Source: Basidiobolus meristosporus CBS 931.73
Taxonomy: Eukaryota; Basidiobolomycota; Basidiobolomycetes; Basidiobolales; Basidiobolaceae
NCBI GenBank assembly: GCA_002104905.1
Contig: MCFE01000284.1
Coordinates: 1-64,000 of the forward strand
DNA: 64,000 nucleotides
Direction of reading: 5' to 3'
The notes below the pieces were generated by a model. It was not told the origin of the DNA, made no database searches, and saw only the letters and a program-made list of their open reading frames with translations. A program made the translations under genes and the position numbers. Shown here in pieces: positions 12,191 to 24,457 of the stretch (within the stretch, counting starts at the first letter, position 1; each line of letters opens with the position of its first letter).

Positions 12191-13505
12191 TAGCACAAGT
12201 TGTACAACTCAACTTGGTGGATGAAACAGATTGGCCTAGCCTATTACAAAAGTACTTGGAGGCCCAAGCCATTCCCAATGAGGTGGATGAAGAGACCAAG
12301 AAGATAATCTGGGATGAAGCCAGCAAATTTGTAGTACAGGATGAAACACTCTACCAACTTGTTGATGAAAGCCCTATCATCTATTGTCCTTATGTTGCTT
12401 GCCTGGATGCAATATGTAAGTTACACAATGTATATAGACACCTTGGAATTGAAGGAACCTATAGCCTTGTCAAAGCCAGAGCATGGTGGCTCAGAATGAA
12501 ACATGACATTGAGAAGCTAGTGAAAATATGCCCAAATTGCCAAATCAACCAAGGCCCACCACAGAGAATTGCTGTACACTTTTCCTTGGAGCCTGTAAGA
12601 CCATTTGAAAGATGGGGAATTGACTTTATTGGAAGACTGCCAACTACCAGGAAATGCAACCATTGGATCCTAGTAGCAATTGACCATGCCACCAAATGGT
12701 CAGTTGCTAAAGCTGTACCTATAGCCAGTGAACAAGAAGTTGCAAGCTTCATCTACCAGGAGATCCTTATGAAGTTTGAGTGCCCTGTAGAGATTCAATC
12801 CATTAGAGGTGCAAACTATATTGCAAACACATTAGAAGCTTACCCAGAAATGCAGCAGATCAAACACTTGAAAACCTTGGCATATCACCCCAGAACTAAT
12901 GGAGTCACTGAATAGTTTAATGGATTATTTGTAAAATGCTGACCAAGTATGCAAAAGGAGTTGTCAGTAGATGGGATGATTATATAGTCCAAGCACTCTT
13001 CACATGCAGAGTCAGAGTGCATGACACCACCCAACAATTGGCATATTACTTAACATATGGATGTGAGCCAAGGATTCCAGGAGATCTTACACAACCAAAG
13101 CTTACAGACACCTTGGAAGATGAACTTGGTCAGCCAAGTGGACACCAGCAGCTGGAACAAATACATCAAGAGGCACAGACCAAAGTATCTCAAAGTGCAC
13201 AAAAGATGAAGCAGACATTTGATAAGACTATACCACCAGAAGCATTGACAGTTGGGGACTTTATATTGCTAAGAAACAACACTTGGAAGAAGTCTGAGCC
13301 ACAATGGACTGGACCATTAAAGATCATCAGAGAATGTCTATTTGCAACTTACCAACTAGTGGACAAACCAGGCAATATCCAGGAAGACTTAGTGCATAGA
13401 GACAGACCCAAGCTTGCAAGGCTTGCTGATAATACTGAACCATCAAGATATTGGTATCACAAGAAAGAGACTCAGGAGAACTATCTCAACTTAAGTAGGA
13501 GAGAA
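12191..13505 (+). pseudogene. Gypsy G1 integrase
   Basis: The zinc-binding HHCC domain is visible (HNVYRHLG...CPNCQINQG, about 12425-12550). The core begins FERWGIDFIG. The second catalytic Asp is replaced: the usual DRGAN box reads SIRGAN near 12800. The Glu box GVTE is followed by a stop at 12913. The C-terminal part continues in another frame from 12936 (DKTIPPEALTVGDFILLRNN, WTGPLKI). No chromodomain is seen. Confidence 0.8.
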
Positions 13506-13873
13506 TGTTATGATCTACCACTTGAATGCTCAAGTTACATCAGTTTTTAGTCAAATCAACTAGTTACATGGTTGGTCTATCAGTATATCAGTATTATCTA
13601 TCAAATTAGTAGCATCAGTTGGCAAATGAATCAGCAGATCCTTATCAGACAGATATAGATATATTAAGTAGGATCTAATTGGGTAATGATGATGCAATCA
13701 AATGAGGTGTCAGCTGCATCTTACATTAGGAAATAGAATTAGTCAGTAGTTGATCTGGCAAAATGTATATAAGGAGCTGCTGGAACTTCAAGAAAATTAG
13801 TTCAAGTTTTGGTGAATACAATACTAGCCAAACTCCCTATTCCTCTACAACTCTTAAACCAAGACTTGTAACA
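13506..13873 (+). repeat. 3' LTR of gypsy G1
   Basis: It starts TGTTATGATC and ends CTTGTAACA, 368 bp like the 5' LTR. The two LTRs differ at many scattered positions, so the insertion is old. Confidence 0.85.
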
Positions 13874-13898
13874 ACGCTTGTTGAATTGAGGAATATTC

Positions 13899-15840
13899 TG
13901 GGGTGGAATGTATGAATGGTATTCAAGGAGGTGGAGAAAGGATATACCGTTTTTTTTATTTCAACAATATAACAGCAGTACAGCAGCCCACAGCTAGTCA
14001 TATGAATGCTAACATACCAACTTACTAAGTGGTATTACTTTCCTCTACCTCCCCTTGGGCCGTTGATAAGTCTAATATAGGTGGTGATGATGTCCTAATG
14101 GCCACTTGCAGGTCCTCAATTGATGGTAATATGTTTACTACATCTTCATCTGCGTGAGCATTATGACCAGCTTGGGGCTCTGCAAAGATTCTGCTTTTCC
14201 TACCTGAATGAGAGCCTGAGGAGTCCACTTTGCTACATCTAGTTGGCACACTGTCAACATGGCCTTTTTGGATGTATACTTGCTTATATTGCTGAAAGTC
14301 AAAGCAAACAATTATCCAGCCATTCTTCTGCTGCTGTCAGCAGTGGGGTTTAGTAGGGAACCAGGCAACTGTGCTTTATTTGTTGGTGGAATATATGTAA
14401 GTGAGTCAAACAAAAGGGGAGTAGTACTACATATAGTATGTATTTGGTGCTGCAGCTTGATTTATGATGTTTACTATGGCAGGACATCATTGAGTCGTAT
14501 ATACATGTAGATTCAATGATCCTATGCAAGATTGTCTTAAAATCACTTGAGTATTGACAAAAAAGTGTTACAATGGAGATATGCTGTTGAGTGTCAAGAT
14601 GCTTGCCCATGAAATAGAAGACTTTGATTCTAAGCTACAAGAGAAGAAAATACAGATCATATGGCTACTGTAATAAGCATATCAGCCATGTAGCACACAG
14701 ATAGCATAGGAAATATACAAGAATTACAGCCAGAATTTTGCCACAGAAGTCATATTTGACCAATCATCAATTACTAGTGCATCAACAATATCTTGTAGGC
14801 CACTTGATACTTCTATAGCCACACCTAGCTGATTCAGGTGAGCTTATAACACCATTAGGCTAACCATGGCCTTCAGAATATTGCACACTGAGTGATAGCT
14901 CTGAAGAAGAAGGCTTACTGATAGATTATTGGCCTCTCTCCCCTAGCAAAATACCCTGCATGTGACTGGTAAAGACAAAATAGGCAATAAGACCACCGTA
15001 GCTAGAGAGGTGGTGCATTTCCACTATTATTGATAATGAGGACTTGGAGGATTTACTACTACTTTTGCCAATTTCACATCACACAATGCCACCAATGAAT
15101 GGTGTACAACTTGTTAGGTACTCATTACCACAGGAGGAGAATATTATCTGCACCAGATATATCCAGGAATATCAATCTGAAGAACCCAAAGCAGTCTAAT
15201 AAGTATGACAAAGCTATGGAGTACAACCCCTTGTACGCATGAAATGCAAGTATTTCCAATGTATTCAATGGCAAGCATTGTGCTTATAGAAATGTGTCAT
15301 TTACAGCATGTGTGTGTATTTGTAGAGATTTGTAAGCTAGAGGCCTTTTTTTTATTCAAGCTATTTGTGCAAAACCAAAGGCAGCAGTAGATAAGCAAAA
15401 AGTAAGCAGCCATTGTACAGTTATAATACAAATGGTGCAAGGGGAGGTAGTGTAATAAAATACCATTTGAGGTGTTGATAGGGTGGCATTGCACAGACAT
15501 AGCTGTTGGCTGCTGTACAGCTCAAACAATGCCAACTGAGGTTTGCAATGAGGCTGTCAGACCACCATCAAGTCTGTTACCACATAAGGTAATTAAGTGT
15601 ATTGGTAGGTTGGCTTTGCTAAACCCAAAGTAGAGGGCTTTGTGACAATTAGAATGACATGCAATGCTTGTCAAAAGACCACTAAAACACCACTAGGTAT
15701 TAAGCTATATTTTGGCAGTAAAATCAGTAAACATCTGACACCATCCTGTAATAGGTTTGTTATGAGTTCAATAATTTCATGTTAATCCTGACAGTAGATC
15801 AAGATTGGATCCACTCATGGAACAAAATTCTCTTCATATG
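13899..15840. other. Unassigned repeat-derived stretch
   Basis: No gene is recognised. The start (13965-14060) resembles 29225-29320 (AGCCCACAGCTAG versus AGCCTAAAGCTAG, then CTACCTCCC), so it is another copy of the unrecognised dispersed repeat that fills 29-36 kb. A minus-strand frame at 14025-14249 (74 codons) lacks family features. Poly-T and simple AT tracts occur at 13950 and 15345. Confidence 0.4.
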
Positions 15841-15844
15841 GCCC

Positions 15845-16114
15845 TAACTTTGCCTTTTCTGTTAGATCCATGATCCAATAATTAATTCTGTATGGTTAAG
15901 ATCAAAATTGCAATTTACTAAACATTAGCTACTAACACTGAAACTAATACAAAATTCTGTGGAGTGTTGTGAAGCCCTTCTTACTTAGTGTTACAGTTGT
16001 TTTACTTCCATAAAAGTATAAATACTGACCTTCTTTATGAATAAACAATAGTTCCACTATTGTCATTATTTCTTGATAAGTTCCTTATATCCAAATAATC
16101 ACTAAATTATAACA
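15845..16114 (+). repeat. Partial Copia-A-type LTR of older element A0
   Basis: The 3' two thirds of a Copia-A LTR are present (CTTACTTAGTGTTACAG, AGTATAAATACTG, TTCTTGATAAGTTCC), ending TATAACA at 16114. Integrase sequence follows directly (TTTACGCACCTG), which again skips PBS and gag. The LTR is far more diverged than those of A2 and A3. Confidence 0.65.
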
Positions 16115-16141
16115 ATTTACGCACCTGAAAAACATGGCAGA

Positions 16142-16385
16142 TTTTAAAAATATTGGACTATTTGGTATCATTCTGCAGCTAAAAATTTACTTGACAATTC
16201 TGGACTAGTCTTGGTCACTCTGGGACTAACTTACGGCTCTAACTTTGCCACTTTCCTCAAAACTATGATCTTATGATTATTCCCCCATAGTCAGATCAAA
16301 TAAGCACTAATACTAACTATCATGTACTAAATGTGAAACTGTTACAGAATGCTCCTGAACATTGAGAAACCCTCCTTGCTTAATG
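16142..16385 (+). repeat. Truncated 5' LTR of A2, fused to gag
   Basis: About 240 bp of the LTR (from the degraded start TTTTAAAAATATTGG to CCCTCCTTGCTTAATGT) run into gag. The remaining LTR, the PBS and the gag N-terminus are absent. The junction matches that of A1. Confidence 0.8.
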
Positions 16386-17150
16386 TCTCAATGGAGACAC
16401 TTGCAGAAGAACTTTACAGTATTAATGCTGATGTAGATGATGAAGAAAAGATACCCTGTCTGCTTTGCAGCCTACCAGACAAGTATGAGCCACTCATACT
16501 TTCTTTTGAAAGCAGAGAAGACAACTTGACTTTAGACTATGTCAAAGGAAGACTTTGCCATGAAGAACTCAGATGTAATGATCAAGCTGAGAAAATCAAA
16601 GATAATGCTTTATTCAGTTCAGAAAGGCACACAGAAAACAAGGGAAAACAACAGAACCAAAGAAAACCTGGTTGCTGCAACTATTGTAAAAAGCCAGGAC
16701 ACTGGGCAAAAGAATGCAAGTAGAAACAAGCGGACAAAAAACCAAAACTAGAGCAGGTAAACCATATAACTACTGATGAACAGTTTTTTGTAACCATACA
16801 AGAGAGTGCAAATAACCAAAGTAATGAATGGTAAATTGACTCTGGAGCTTCACAGCATATTGGTGGTAGAAAGGAGTGGTTCAGCAACTTAAAAACTATT
16901 CCTGTAAGAAAGGTGTATCTAGGAGATAACTCTGCATTGGAAGCTACAGCAAGTGGGTTTACACAACTTAATATGAGCAATAGCTCAGGGGCAACTACAG
17001 CAAGACTAACTGACATACTCTCTGTACCTGGAATAGCTATGAACTTACTCTCTTACTTACTCTCAATCAGTAAAGCAACTGCTCAGGGACTGAAATTTGC
17101 TTTTACTAAGATGAGCTGCTCAATATTGAGTGAGAATGGACAAAATTAGC
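16349..17150 (+). pseudogene. Copia-A2 gag and protease
   Basis: The open frame starts at an ATG inside LTR sequence (MLLNIEKPSLLNV) and enters gag (TLAEELYSINADVDDEEK). It carries a zinc knuckle CNYCKKPGHWAKEC (CX2CX4HX4C, about 16675-16720), then a stop at 16722. The protease box IDSGASQH follows at about 16837-16860, preceded by a stop in place of Trp or Tyr. The pre-integrase segment continues to 17150. Confidence 0.85.
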
Positions 17151-17199
17151 TTTGGGAATCAGAGATCACAATATACACAAGTTACAATGAAAGATCATT

Positions 17200-18070
17200 G
17201 TACCTGAGTATGCCAACACTGCTGGAACTGATGAAACCAGCTGGTAGATGTGGCATAGGAGGCTAGGACACATTAGGGAACTGAAAATGAGCCAATTGCT
17301 GAAAAATCAGCTTGTTTTGGGCCTAAAATACTCAATTCCAATCAAATTGAATGTTTGTAAGGGATATCATATAGCAAGCATGCTAGGCAATGTTTCAAGA
17401 GCACAGAAGGCAGTAATACCACCAAAATATTGGCTATTGTACACTCAGACATATGTGGCGCCATGAGAACACTGTCCTTTGGAGCCAAGAGATACTTTAT
17501 GACTTTTATTGATGGCAAAACAAGATATACATGGATGTACTTCCTCGAAACAAAGGATGAAGCATTAGAGACATTTAAGCACTTCAAGAAGATGGCAGAA
17601 AGACAAACTGGGTGTAAATTGAAGGTACTACAAAGTGACAATGGAGGAGAATACTGCGCAAAAGAGTTCGCAAAATACTGCTTGTCTACTGGTATACTTC
17701 AACAGACCACAGTTCCTCATACTCCATAGCAAAATTGAGTAGCAGAACGTGCATATAAAACAATAGTAGAGATGGGAAGATCTATGCTACATGATAAGGG
17801 AATGGATTACAGGTTTTGAGCTGAATCTGTTGCTTCTGCTGTATATATCAAGAACAGATGCCCAATAACAGCACTACATGATTCTACACTCTTTGAAGCA
17901 TATACAGGCAAAAAACCAGATCTCCAGCACCTCATGATCTTTGGCAGCGATGTTTTTTATCACATCTCTGACAAAGAACGCTCAAAGTTGGAACCAAAGA
18001 GTAGGAAAGGGATCTTTCTTGGGTATTGTGAAGATACTGAAGGGTATAGAGTGTATGATGGAAAAATTCA
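17200..18070 (+). pseudogene. Copia-A2 integrase
   Basis: The pre-integrase zinc motif starts at WHRRLGHIREL (17251). The integrase core shows the first Asp in HSDICG (17444), the second in QSDNGGEYCAKEF (about 17634) and the Glu in VAERAY (about 17743). Stops fall in the PQQNGVAE region (near 17728 and 17737) and near 17819. So the DDE residues are still readable but the frame is broken. Confidence 0.85.
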
Positions 18071-19382
18071 GAAGCTGATCCAGACCAGGGATGTTGTATT
18101 TGAGGAGAATTCAGATCAGAAAGCCACAGAAGTCATTGGCCAGCTGCCTGATGATGCAATCAACACTAATGAAGAAGATACATACCAAATCCAGCCAGAT
18201 ACAGATGATACTTCCACCAGTTCCAGATCAGAACGGATTATCCCAGTTAGAAGATCTACTAGAACAAGAAATGCCCCTAAATCCTGGTGGCAGACATCCA
18301 ATCATTGTGAAGAAGCCTATCTTGCCTTATATGCCAAACCTCAGAATCTGGAACAGGCAATGCAGAGTCCAGATGCTACTAAGTGGCAACAAGCCATGCA
18401 GGAGGAGTACCAATCACTGATCAAGGCAAAAATGTGGGAGCTAGTAGATTTACCAAACAGGAGAAAGCCAATAGGATGTAGATGGGTCTACAAGATCAAG
18501 ATAACCTCAAATGGTGCCGTTGATAAGTACAAGGCTAGATTGGTGGCTAAAGGCTATTCCCAGATCCAGGGACTAGACTGTAAAGAAACGTTTGCTCTGG
18601 TTGCCAAGTTTAACTCTATCAGGACAGTTCTAGCCCTGGCAGCTGTACACAGTCTAGATCTACACCAAATGGATGTCAAAACAGACCTTGTAAATGGGCA
18701 TTTGGAAGCAACTATATATATGGAGCAACCAGAAGGCTTTACCAATCCAAAAGTACCCTACGAGGTGTGCAAACTTAGAAAATTGTTGCATGGGCTTAGG
18801 CAGGCACCCAGAGCATGGTATAACAAGTTCAACACATATCTAGAGGAAAATGGGTTCTCTTGCAGCACTGCAGATCATAGTATATATGTGAAACAGCTCA
18901 AAAAGGGTGATATCATCCTAGTTCTTTATGTGGACAACCTAATTACAGCTTGAAGTGACCAAGAGGCACTTATAAAGACAACATCAGAACTCTTCAGCAA
19001 GTTTGAGATGGAAGATCTTGGAAAATTGAGCTATTTTCTTGGAATCAAGGTCAAATTTGACATACCTACGCAGAAAATTGTGCTGAACCAGTCTAAGTAC
19101 ATCAGGGACATTCTTAGACGCTTCAAAATGGAAAATTGCAAACCTGCAGCTACCCCTATGGACAATAACCTAAAGTTGAGCAAATCTCAGCTAGTTATAG
19201 ATAGAAACAGCTCAAATATGGACCAAAACTTTCCCTATCAATCAAGGGTTGGTATCCTAATGTACTTGATGGTGTCTACACATCCGGATATTGCAGTGGC
19301 AGCTGGAATAGTCAGTCAGTTCATGCAGAATTATGGATCAGATCAAATTGCAGCAGTTAAGCGGATTTTCAGATATCTATAA
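17934..19382 (+). pseudogene. Copia-A2 reverse transcriptase
   Basis: A 339-codon frame covers the end of integrase, the linker ([18 protein letters not shown]) and the RT ([48 protein letters not shown]). The catalytic box at 18927-18938 is YVDN, with AAC in place of an Asp codon. A stop lies at 18951 and the frame resumes at 19008 (LGKLSYFLGIKV, PYQSRVG). This is the longest open RT segment of the family here. Confidence 0.9.
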
Positions 19383-19394
19383 GGTACCACAAAT

Positions 19395-19919
19395 ATGGTA
19401 CTGGAATACTCTGGAGCAGCTAATAGGCAAAAGTTTGATGGTTATAGTGATTCAGATTGGGGTAGGGATCTGATTGACAGACGCTCTACCACAGGCTATG
19501 TATTTCTTTATGCTGGTGCAGCTATTACTTGCAATTGCAAGAAACAACCAACTGTGGCCCTATCTAGAACTGAAGCCAAATATATGGCTGCATGTCAAGC
19601 AACTAGGGAGGCTATATGGCTACAAAAGTTATTCAAAGACTTAGGTTTTAATTCAGATGAACCAACATGTATTTACAAGGATAACCAAAGTTGCATTTCA
19701 TTAGCTGGAAATCCTACTAATCATGCCAGAACTAAGCACATTGATATACATCATCACTTTGTGAGGGAAGCTGTAGAAAATAACTTAGTAGAGTTAGTGT
19801 ACTGCCCAACTAACAAAATGGTGGCAGACATATTGACAAAACAACTAGCTTGGCCACAGTTTGAGAATTTCATTGAAGAATTAGGATTAAGAAATTATTT
19901 AGTCGAGGGGGAGTGTTGA
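19395..19919 (+). pseudogene. Copia-A2 RNase H
   Basis: A 174-residue frame covers copia RNase H (YSDSDWGRDLIDRRSTTGY, KKQPTVALSRTEAKY, DNQSCISLAGNPTNHARTKH, MVADILTK) and ends in the polypurine tract just before the 3' LTR. It is nearly identical to the RNase H of A3 (20417-20941). The RT is cut off by one stop (19381) at the domain border. Confidence 0.9.
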
Positions 19920-20053
19920 AATATTGGACTATTTGGTATCATTCTGCAGCTAAAAATTTACTGAACAATTCTGGACTAGTCCTGGTTGCTGTGGGACTAA
20001 TTTACCGCTCTAACTTCACCACTTTCTTCAGATCTATGATCTTATGATTATTC
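19914..20053 (+). repeat. 3' LTR of A2, first part
   Basis: It starts TGTTGAAATATTGG right after the polypurine tract and stops at 20053, where A3 is inserted. The last five bases, TATTC, are the duplicated target site. Confidence 0.9.
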
Positions 20054-20422
20054 TGTTGCAATTTAAGAAGTGATTTGGATATAAGGAACTTATCAAGAAA
20101 TAGTGATAATGGTTCAACTGTTGTTTATTCATAAAGAAGCTCAGTATTTATACCTTTGTAGAAGTAATGCAGCTGTAACACTAAGTAGGGAGGGTTTCTC
20201 AATATTCAGGAGCATTCTGTAACAGTTTCAAGGTTAGTACATAATGTTTGGTAATAGTGCTAATTTGATCCTGACTATAGGGGAATAATCATAAGATCAT
20301 ATATCTGGAGAAAGTGGCAAAGTTAAGGCAGTAAATGAGTCCTACAGTGACTAAGACTAGTCTAGAGTTGTTAAGTAAATTTTTAGCTGCTGAATGATAC
20401 CAAATAGTCCAATATTTCAACA
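20054..20422 (-). repeat. 3' LTR of A3
   Basis: It runs from TGTTGCAATTT to TATTTCAACA, 369 bp. The polypurine tract (CTCCCCCTC on the plus strand) abuts it at 20423. Confidence 0.92.
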
Positions 20423-22550
20423 CTCCCCCTCAACTAAGTAATTTCTTAATCCTAATTCTTCTATGAAATTCTCAAACTGTGGCCAAGCTAGTTGTTTTGT
20501 CAATATGTCTGCCACCATTTTGTTAGTTGGGCAGTACACTAACTCTACTAAGTTATTTTCTACAGCTTCCCTCACAAAGTGATGATGTATATCAATGTGC
20601 TTAGTTCTGGCATGATTAGTAGGATTTCCAGCTAATGAAATGCAACTTTGGTTATCCTTGTAAATACATGTTGGTTCATCTGAATTAAAACCTAAGTCTT
20701 TGAATAACTTTTGTAGCCATATAGCCTCCCTAGTTGCTTGACATGCAGCCATATATTTGGCTTCAGTTCTAGATAGGGCCACAGTTGGTTGTTTCTTGCA
20801 ATTGCATGTAATAGCTGCACCAGCATAAAGATATACATAGCCTGTGGTAGAGCGTCTGTCAATCAGATCCCTACCCCAATCTGAATCACTATAACCATCA
20901 TATTTTTGCCTATTGGCTGCTCCAGAGTATTCCAGTACCATATATATGGTACCTTGTAGATATCTGAATATCCGCTTAACTGCTGTAATTTGATCTCATC
21001 CATGGTTCTGCATGAACTGACTGACTATTCCAACTGTCACTGCAATATCTGGACATGTAGACACCATCAAGTACATTAGGCTACCAACCATTGATTGATA
21101 GGGAAGGTTTTGGTCCATATTTGAGCCATTTTCATCTATAGCTGACTGAGATTTGCTTAATTTCAGGTTGTTGTCCATAGGGGTTGCTGCAAGTTTGCAA
21201 TTTTCCATTTTGAAGCGTCTAAGAATGTCCCTAATGTACTTAGATTGATTCAGCACAATTTTCTGTGTAGGTATGTCAAATCTGACCTTGATTCCAAGAA
21301 AATAGCTCAATTTTCCAAGATCTTTCATCTCAAACTTGCTGAAGAGATCTGATTTTGTCTTTATAAGTGCCTCTTGGTGACTTGAAGCTATAATTAGGTT
21401 GACCACATAAAGAACTAGGATGATATCACCCTTTTTGAGCTGTTTCACATATATACTGTGATATGCAGTGCTACAAGAGAACCCAATTTCCTCTAGATAT
21501 GTGTCAATCTTAGGGTGCCTGCTTAAGCCCATACAACAATTTTCTAAGTTTGCACACTTTATGGGGGCCTTTTGGATTGGTAAAACCTTCTGGTTGCTCC
21601 ATATATATAGTTTCTTGCAAATGCCCATTTACAAAGGCTGTTTTGACATCCATCTGGTGTAGATCTAGACTGTGTACAGCTGCCAGGGCTAGAACTGTCC
21701 TGATAGAGTTAAACTTGGCAACCAGAGCAAACGTTTCTTTACAGTCTAGTCCCTGGATCTGGGAATAGCCTTTAGCCACCAATCTAGCCTTGTACTTATC
21801 AACGGCACCATTTGAGGTTATCTTGATCTTGTAGACCCATCTACATCCTATTGGCTTTCTCCTGTTTGGTAAATCTACTAGTTCCCACATTTTTGCCTTG
21901 ATCAGTGATTGGTACTCCTCCTGCATGGCTTGTTGCCACTTAGTAGCATCTGGACTCTGCATTGCCTGCTCCAGATTCTGGGCTTTGGCACATAAGGCAA
22001 GATAAGCTTCTTCATGATCATTGGATGTCTGCCACCAGGATCCAGGGGCATATCTTATTCTAGTAGATCTTCTAACTGGGATAATCCGTTCTGATCTGGA
22101 ACTGGTAGAAGTATCTTCTGTATCTGGCTGGATTTGATATGTATCTTCTTCATTAGTGTTGATTGCATCATCAGGCAGCTGACCAATGATTTCTGTGGCT
22201 TTCTGATCTGAATTCTCCTCAAATACAACATCCATGCTCTTGATCAGCTTCTGAATCTTGCCATCATACACTCTATACCCTTTAGTATCTTCACAATACC
22301 CAAGAAAGATCCCTTTCCTACTCTTTGGTTCCAACTTTGAGCGTTTTTTGTCAGGGATGTGATAAAAAACATCACTGCCCAAGATTGTGAGGTGCGGGAG
22401 ATCTGGTTTTTTACCTGTATATGCTTCAAAGGGTGTAGAATCACGTAGTGCTGTTGTTGGGCATCTGTTCTTGATGTATACAGCGGTAGCAACAGATTTA
22501 GCCCAGAACTTGTAGTCCATTCCCTTATCATGTAGCATAGATCTTCCCAT
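20423..22550 (-). pseudogene. Copia-A3 RT and RNase H
   Basis: Minus-strand frames give RNase H (20417-20941), the RT C-terminal half (20996-21628, FSKFEMKDLGKLSYFLG) and a 346-codon frame (21510-22550) from the integrase end (MGRSMLHDKGMDYKFWA) through RT ([14 protein letters not shown]). The RT catalytic box reads YVVN, so both Asp residues are replaced. A deletion in the YGLKQAPRAWYNK region joins the last two frames. Confidence 0.88.
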
Positions 22551-22592
22551 CTCTACTATTGTTATATTTGCACATTCTGCTGCTCCATTATG

Positions 22593-24088
22593 CTATGGAG
22601 TATGAGTAACTGTGGTCTGTTGAAGTATACCAGTAGACAAGCAGTATCTTGCAAACTTCTTTGAGCAGTATTCTGCTCCGTTGTCACTTTGTAGTACCTT
22701 CAATTTACACCCAGTTTGTGTTTCTGCCATGTTCTTGAAGTGCTTATACATCTCTAAAGCCTCATTCTTTGTTTTGAAGAAGTACACCCATGTATATCTT
22801 GTCTTGTTGTCAATAAACGTCATAAAGTATCTCTTGGATCCAAAGGACAGTGTTCTCATGCGGCCACATATGTCTTAATGTACAACAGCCAATATTTTGG
22901 TGGTATTGATGCCTTCTGAGCCCTTGAAACATTGCCTAGCTTGTTTGCCATATGAACATCCCTTACAAACATTCAATTTGATTAGAATTGAGTATTTTAG
23001 GCCCAAAACATGCTGATTTTTCACCAATTGGCTCATTTTCTGTTCTCCAATGCGTCCTAGCCTCCTATGCCATGTCTCCCAGTTGGTTTCATCAGTTTCA
23101 GCAATGTTGACATACTCAGGTACAATGATCTTGCATTGTAGCTTGTACATATTGTGATCTCTGATTCCCAAAGCTATTTTTTGTCTATTTTCAGTCAATA
23201 TTGAGCAGCTCAGCTTAGTAAAAACAAATTTCAGTCCCTGAGTAGTTGCTTTACTGACTGGGAGTAGGTTCTCAGCTATTCCAGGTACATAGAGTATGTC
23301 AGTCAGTTTTGCTGTTGTTGCCCCTGAGTTATCACTCATATTTAGTTGTATAGACCCACTGGCAGTAGCTTCCAATGCAGAGTTATCTCCCAGATAAACC
23401 TCTCTTACGGGAATAGTCTTCAAGTTGCTGAACCAATCCTTTATACCACAAATATGCTGTGATGCTCCAGAGTCAATATACCATTCATTACTCTGGTTAC
23501 TTGCACTCTCTTGTACAGTTACAAATAACTGTTCATCAGTAGTTGTATGGTTTGCTTGCTCTAGTTTCTGTTTTTTGTCTGCTTGCTTCTTCTTGCATTC
23601 TCTTGCCCAGTGTCCTGGCTTTTTACAGTAGTTACAGCAGCCAGGTTTTCTTTGGTTTTGTTGTTTTCCCTTCTTTTCTGAGTGCCTTTCTGAACTGAAT
23701 AAAACATTATCATCAATTTTCTCTGCTTGATCATTATGTCTGAGTTCTTCATGGAGAAGTCTTAAGTGGCTCATACATGTCTGGTAGGCTGCAAAGCAGA
23801 CTGAGTATCTTTTCTTCATCATCTACACCAGCATTAATACTGTAAAGTTCTTCTGCAAATGTCTCCATTCTGGTAATGAGTTGTAGCATGTCATCATCTG
23901 GCTTCTTCCTCATGTTGAAGAACTTTTGTTTCAAATAAAGCTTGCTTGATACTGACTTTGATCTAAAGATCTTGTCTAAGGATTCCCATGCTGCTTTGGC
24001 AGTATTTGAGGCATGGATTTGACCAATGAAGGAGTCTTGCACATTGATGCATATGGCATTGAAGGCCTTTCTCTCCTTCTCTTGAAAC
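22593..24088 (-). pseudogene. Copia-A3 gag, protease and integrase core
   Basis: A 315-codon frame (22875-23822) carries a zinc knuckle (CNYCKKPGHWAREC), the protease box YIDSGASQHICG and the pre-integrase WHRRLGR segment. The integrase core continues at 22593-22859 (TRYTWVYFF, QSDNGAEYC). Gag proper lies at 23749-24088 (NAICINVQDSFIGQIHAS, KLYLKQKFFNMRKKPDDDML), with a deletion at about 23760 between LPDMYEPL and the zinc-knuckle part. Confidence 0.88.
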
Positions 24089-24457
24089 TGTTGAAATATT
24101 GGACTATTTGGTATCATTCAGCAGCTAATAATTTACTTAACAATTCTAGGCTAGTCTTAGTCACTGTAGGACTCATTTACTGCCTTAACTTCGCCACTTT
24201 CTCCAGATATATGATCTTATGATTATTCCCCTATAGTCAGGATCAAATTAGCACTATTACCAAACATTATGTACTAACCCTGAAACTGTTACAGAATGCT
24301 CCTGAATATTGAGAAACCCTCCCTACTTAGTGTTGCAGCTGTATTACTTCTACAAAGGTATAAATACTGAGCTTCTTTATGAATAAACAACAGTTCAACT
24401 ATTATCACTATTTCTTGATAAGTTCCTTATATCCAAATCACTTCTTAAATTGCAACA
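24089..24457 (+). repeat. Solo Copia-A LTR inside A3 gag
   Basis: A complete 369-bp LTR (TGTTGAAATATTGG to AAATTGCAACA) is flanked by the perfect 5-bp duplication GAAAC (24084-24088 and 24458-24462). It splits the gag of A3 between VEKF and QQFQEK. It is in the orientation opposite to A3. It must be younger than A3. Confidence 0.92.

Larger units (their letters stand above)
9457..13873 (+). mobile_element. Ty3/gypsy element G1 with both LTRs, degenerate
   Basis: Two 368-bp direct LTRs (9457-9824 and 13506-13873) bound a gag-PR-RT-RH-IN body in gypsy order. The putative primer-binding site follows the 5' LTR (TGGTAGCAGCAG at about 9826). A purine-rich tract (AGTAGGAGAGAA) precedes the 3' LTR. 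The flanks are ACAC and ACGC, an imperfect 4-bp duplication. In-frame stops occur in gag, RT and integrase, so it is inactive. At 4417 bp it is slightly shorter than a typical gypsy element; the gag-RT region is condensed. Confidence 0.85.
9105..13893 (+). repeat. Solo Copia-A-type LTR split by gypsy G1
   Basis: The LTR is in two parts, 9105-9456 and about 13878-13893. It starts TGCTAGAATATTG and carries the family blocks TTTGGTATCATT, GGTATAAATACC and TTCTTGATAAGTTCCTT. It is flanked by GATTC (9100-9104) and TATTC (13894-13898), a 5-bp duplication with one mismatch. The gypsy element G1 was inserted near its end. It is well diverged from the LTRs of A2 and A3, so it is an old insertion. Confidence 0.7.
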
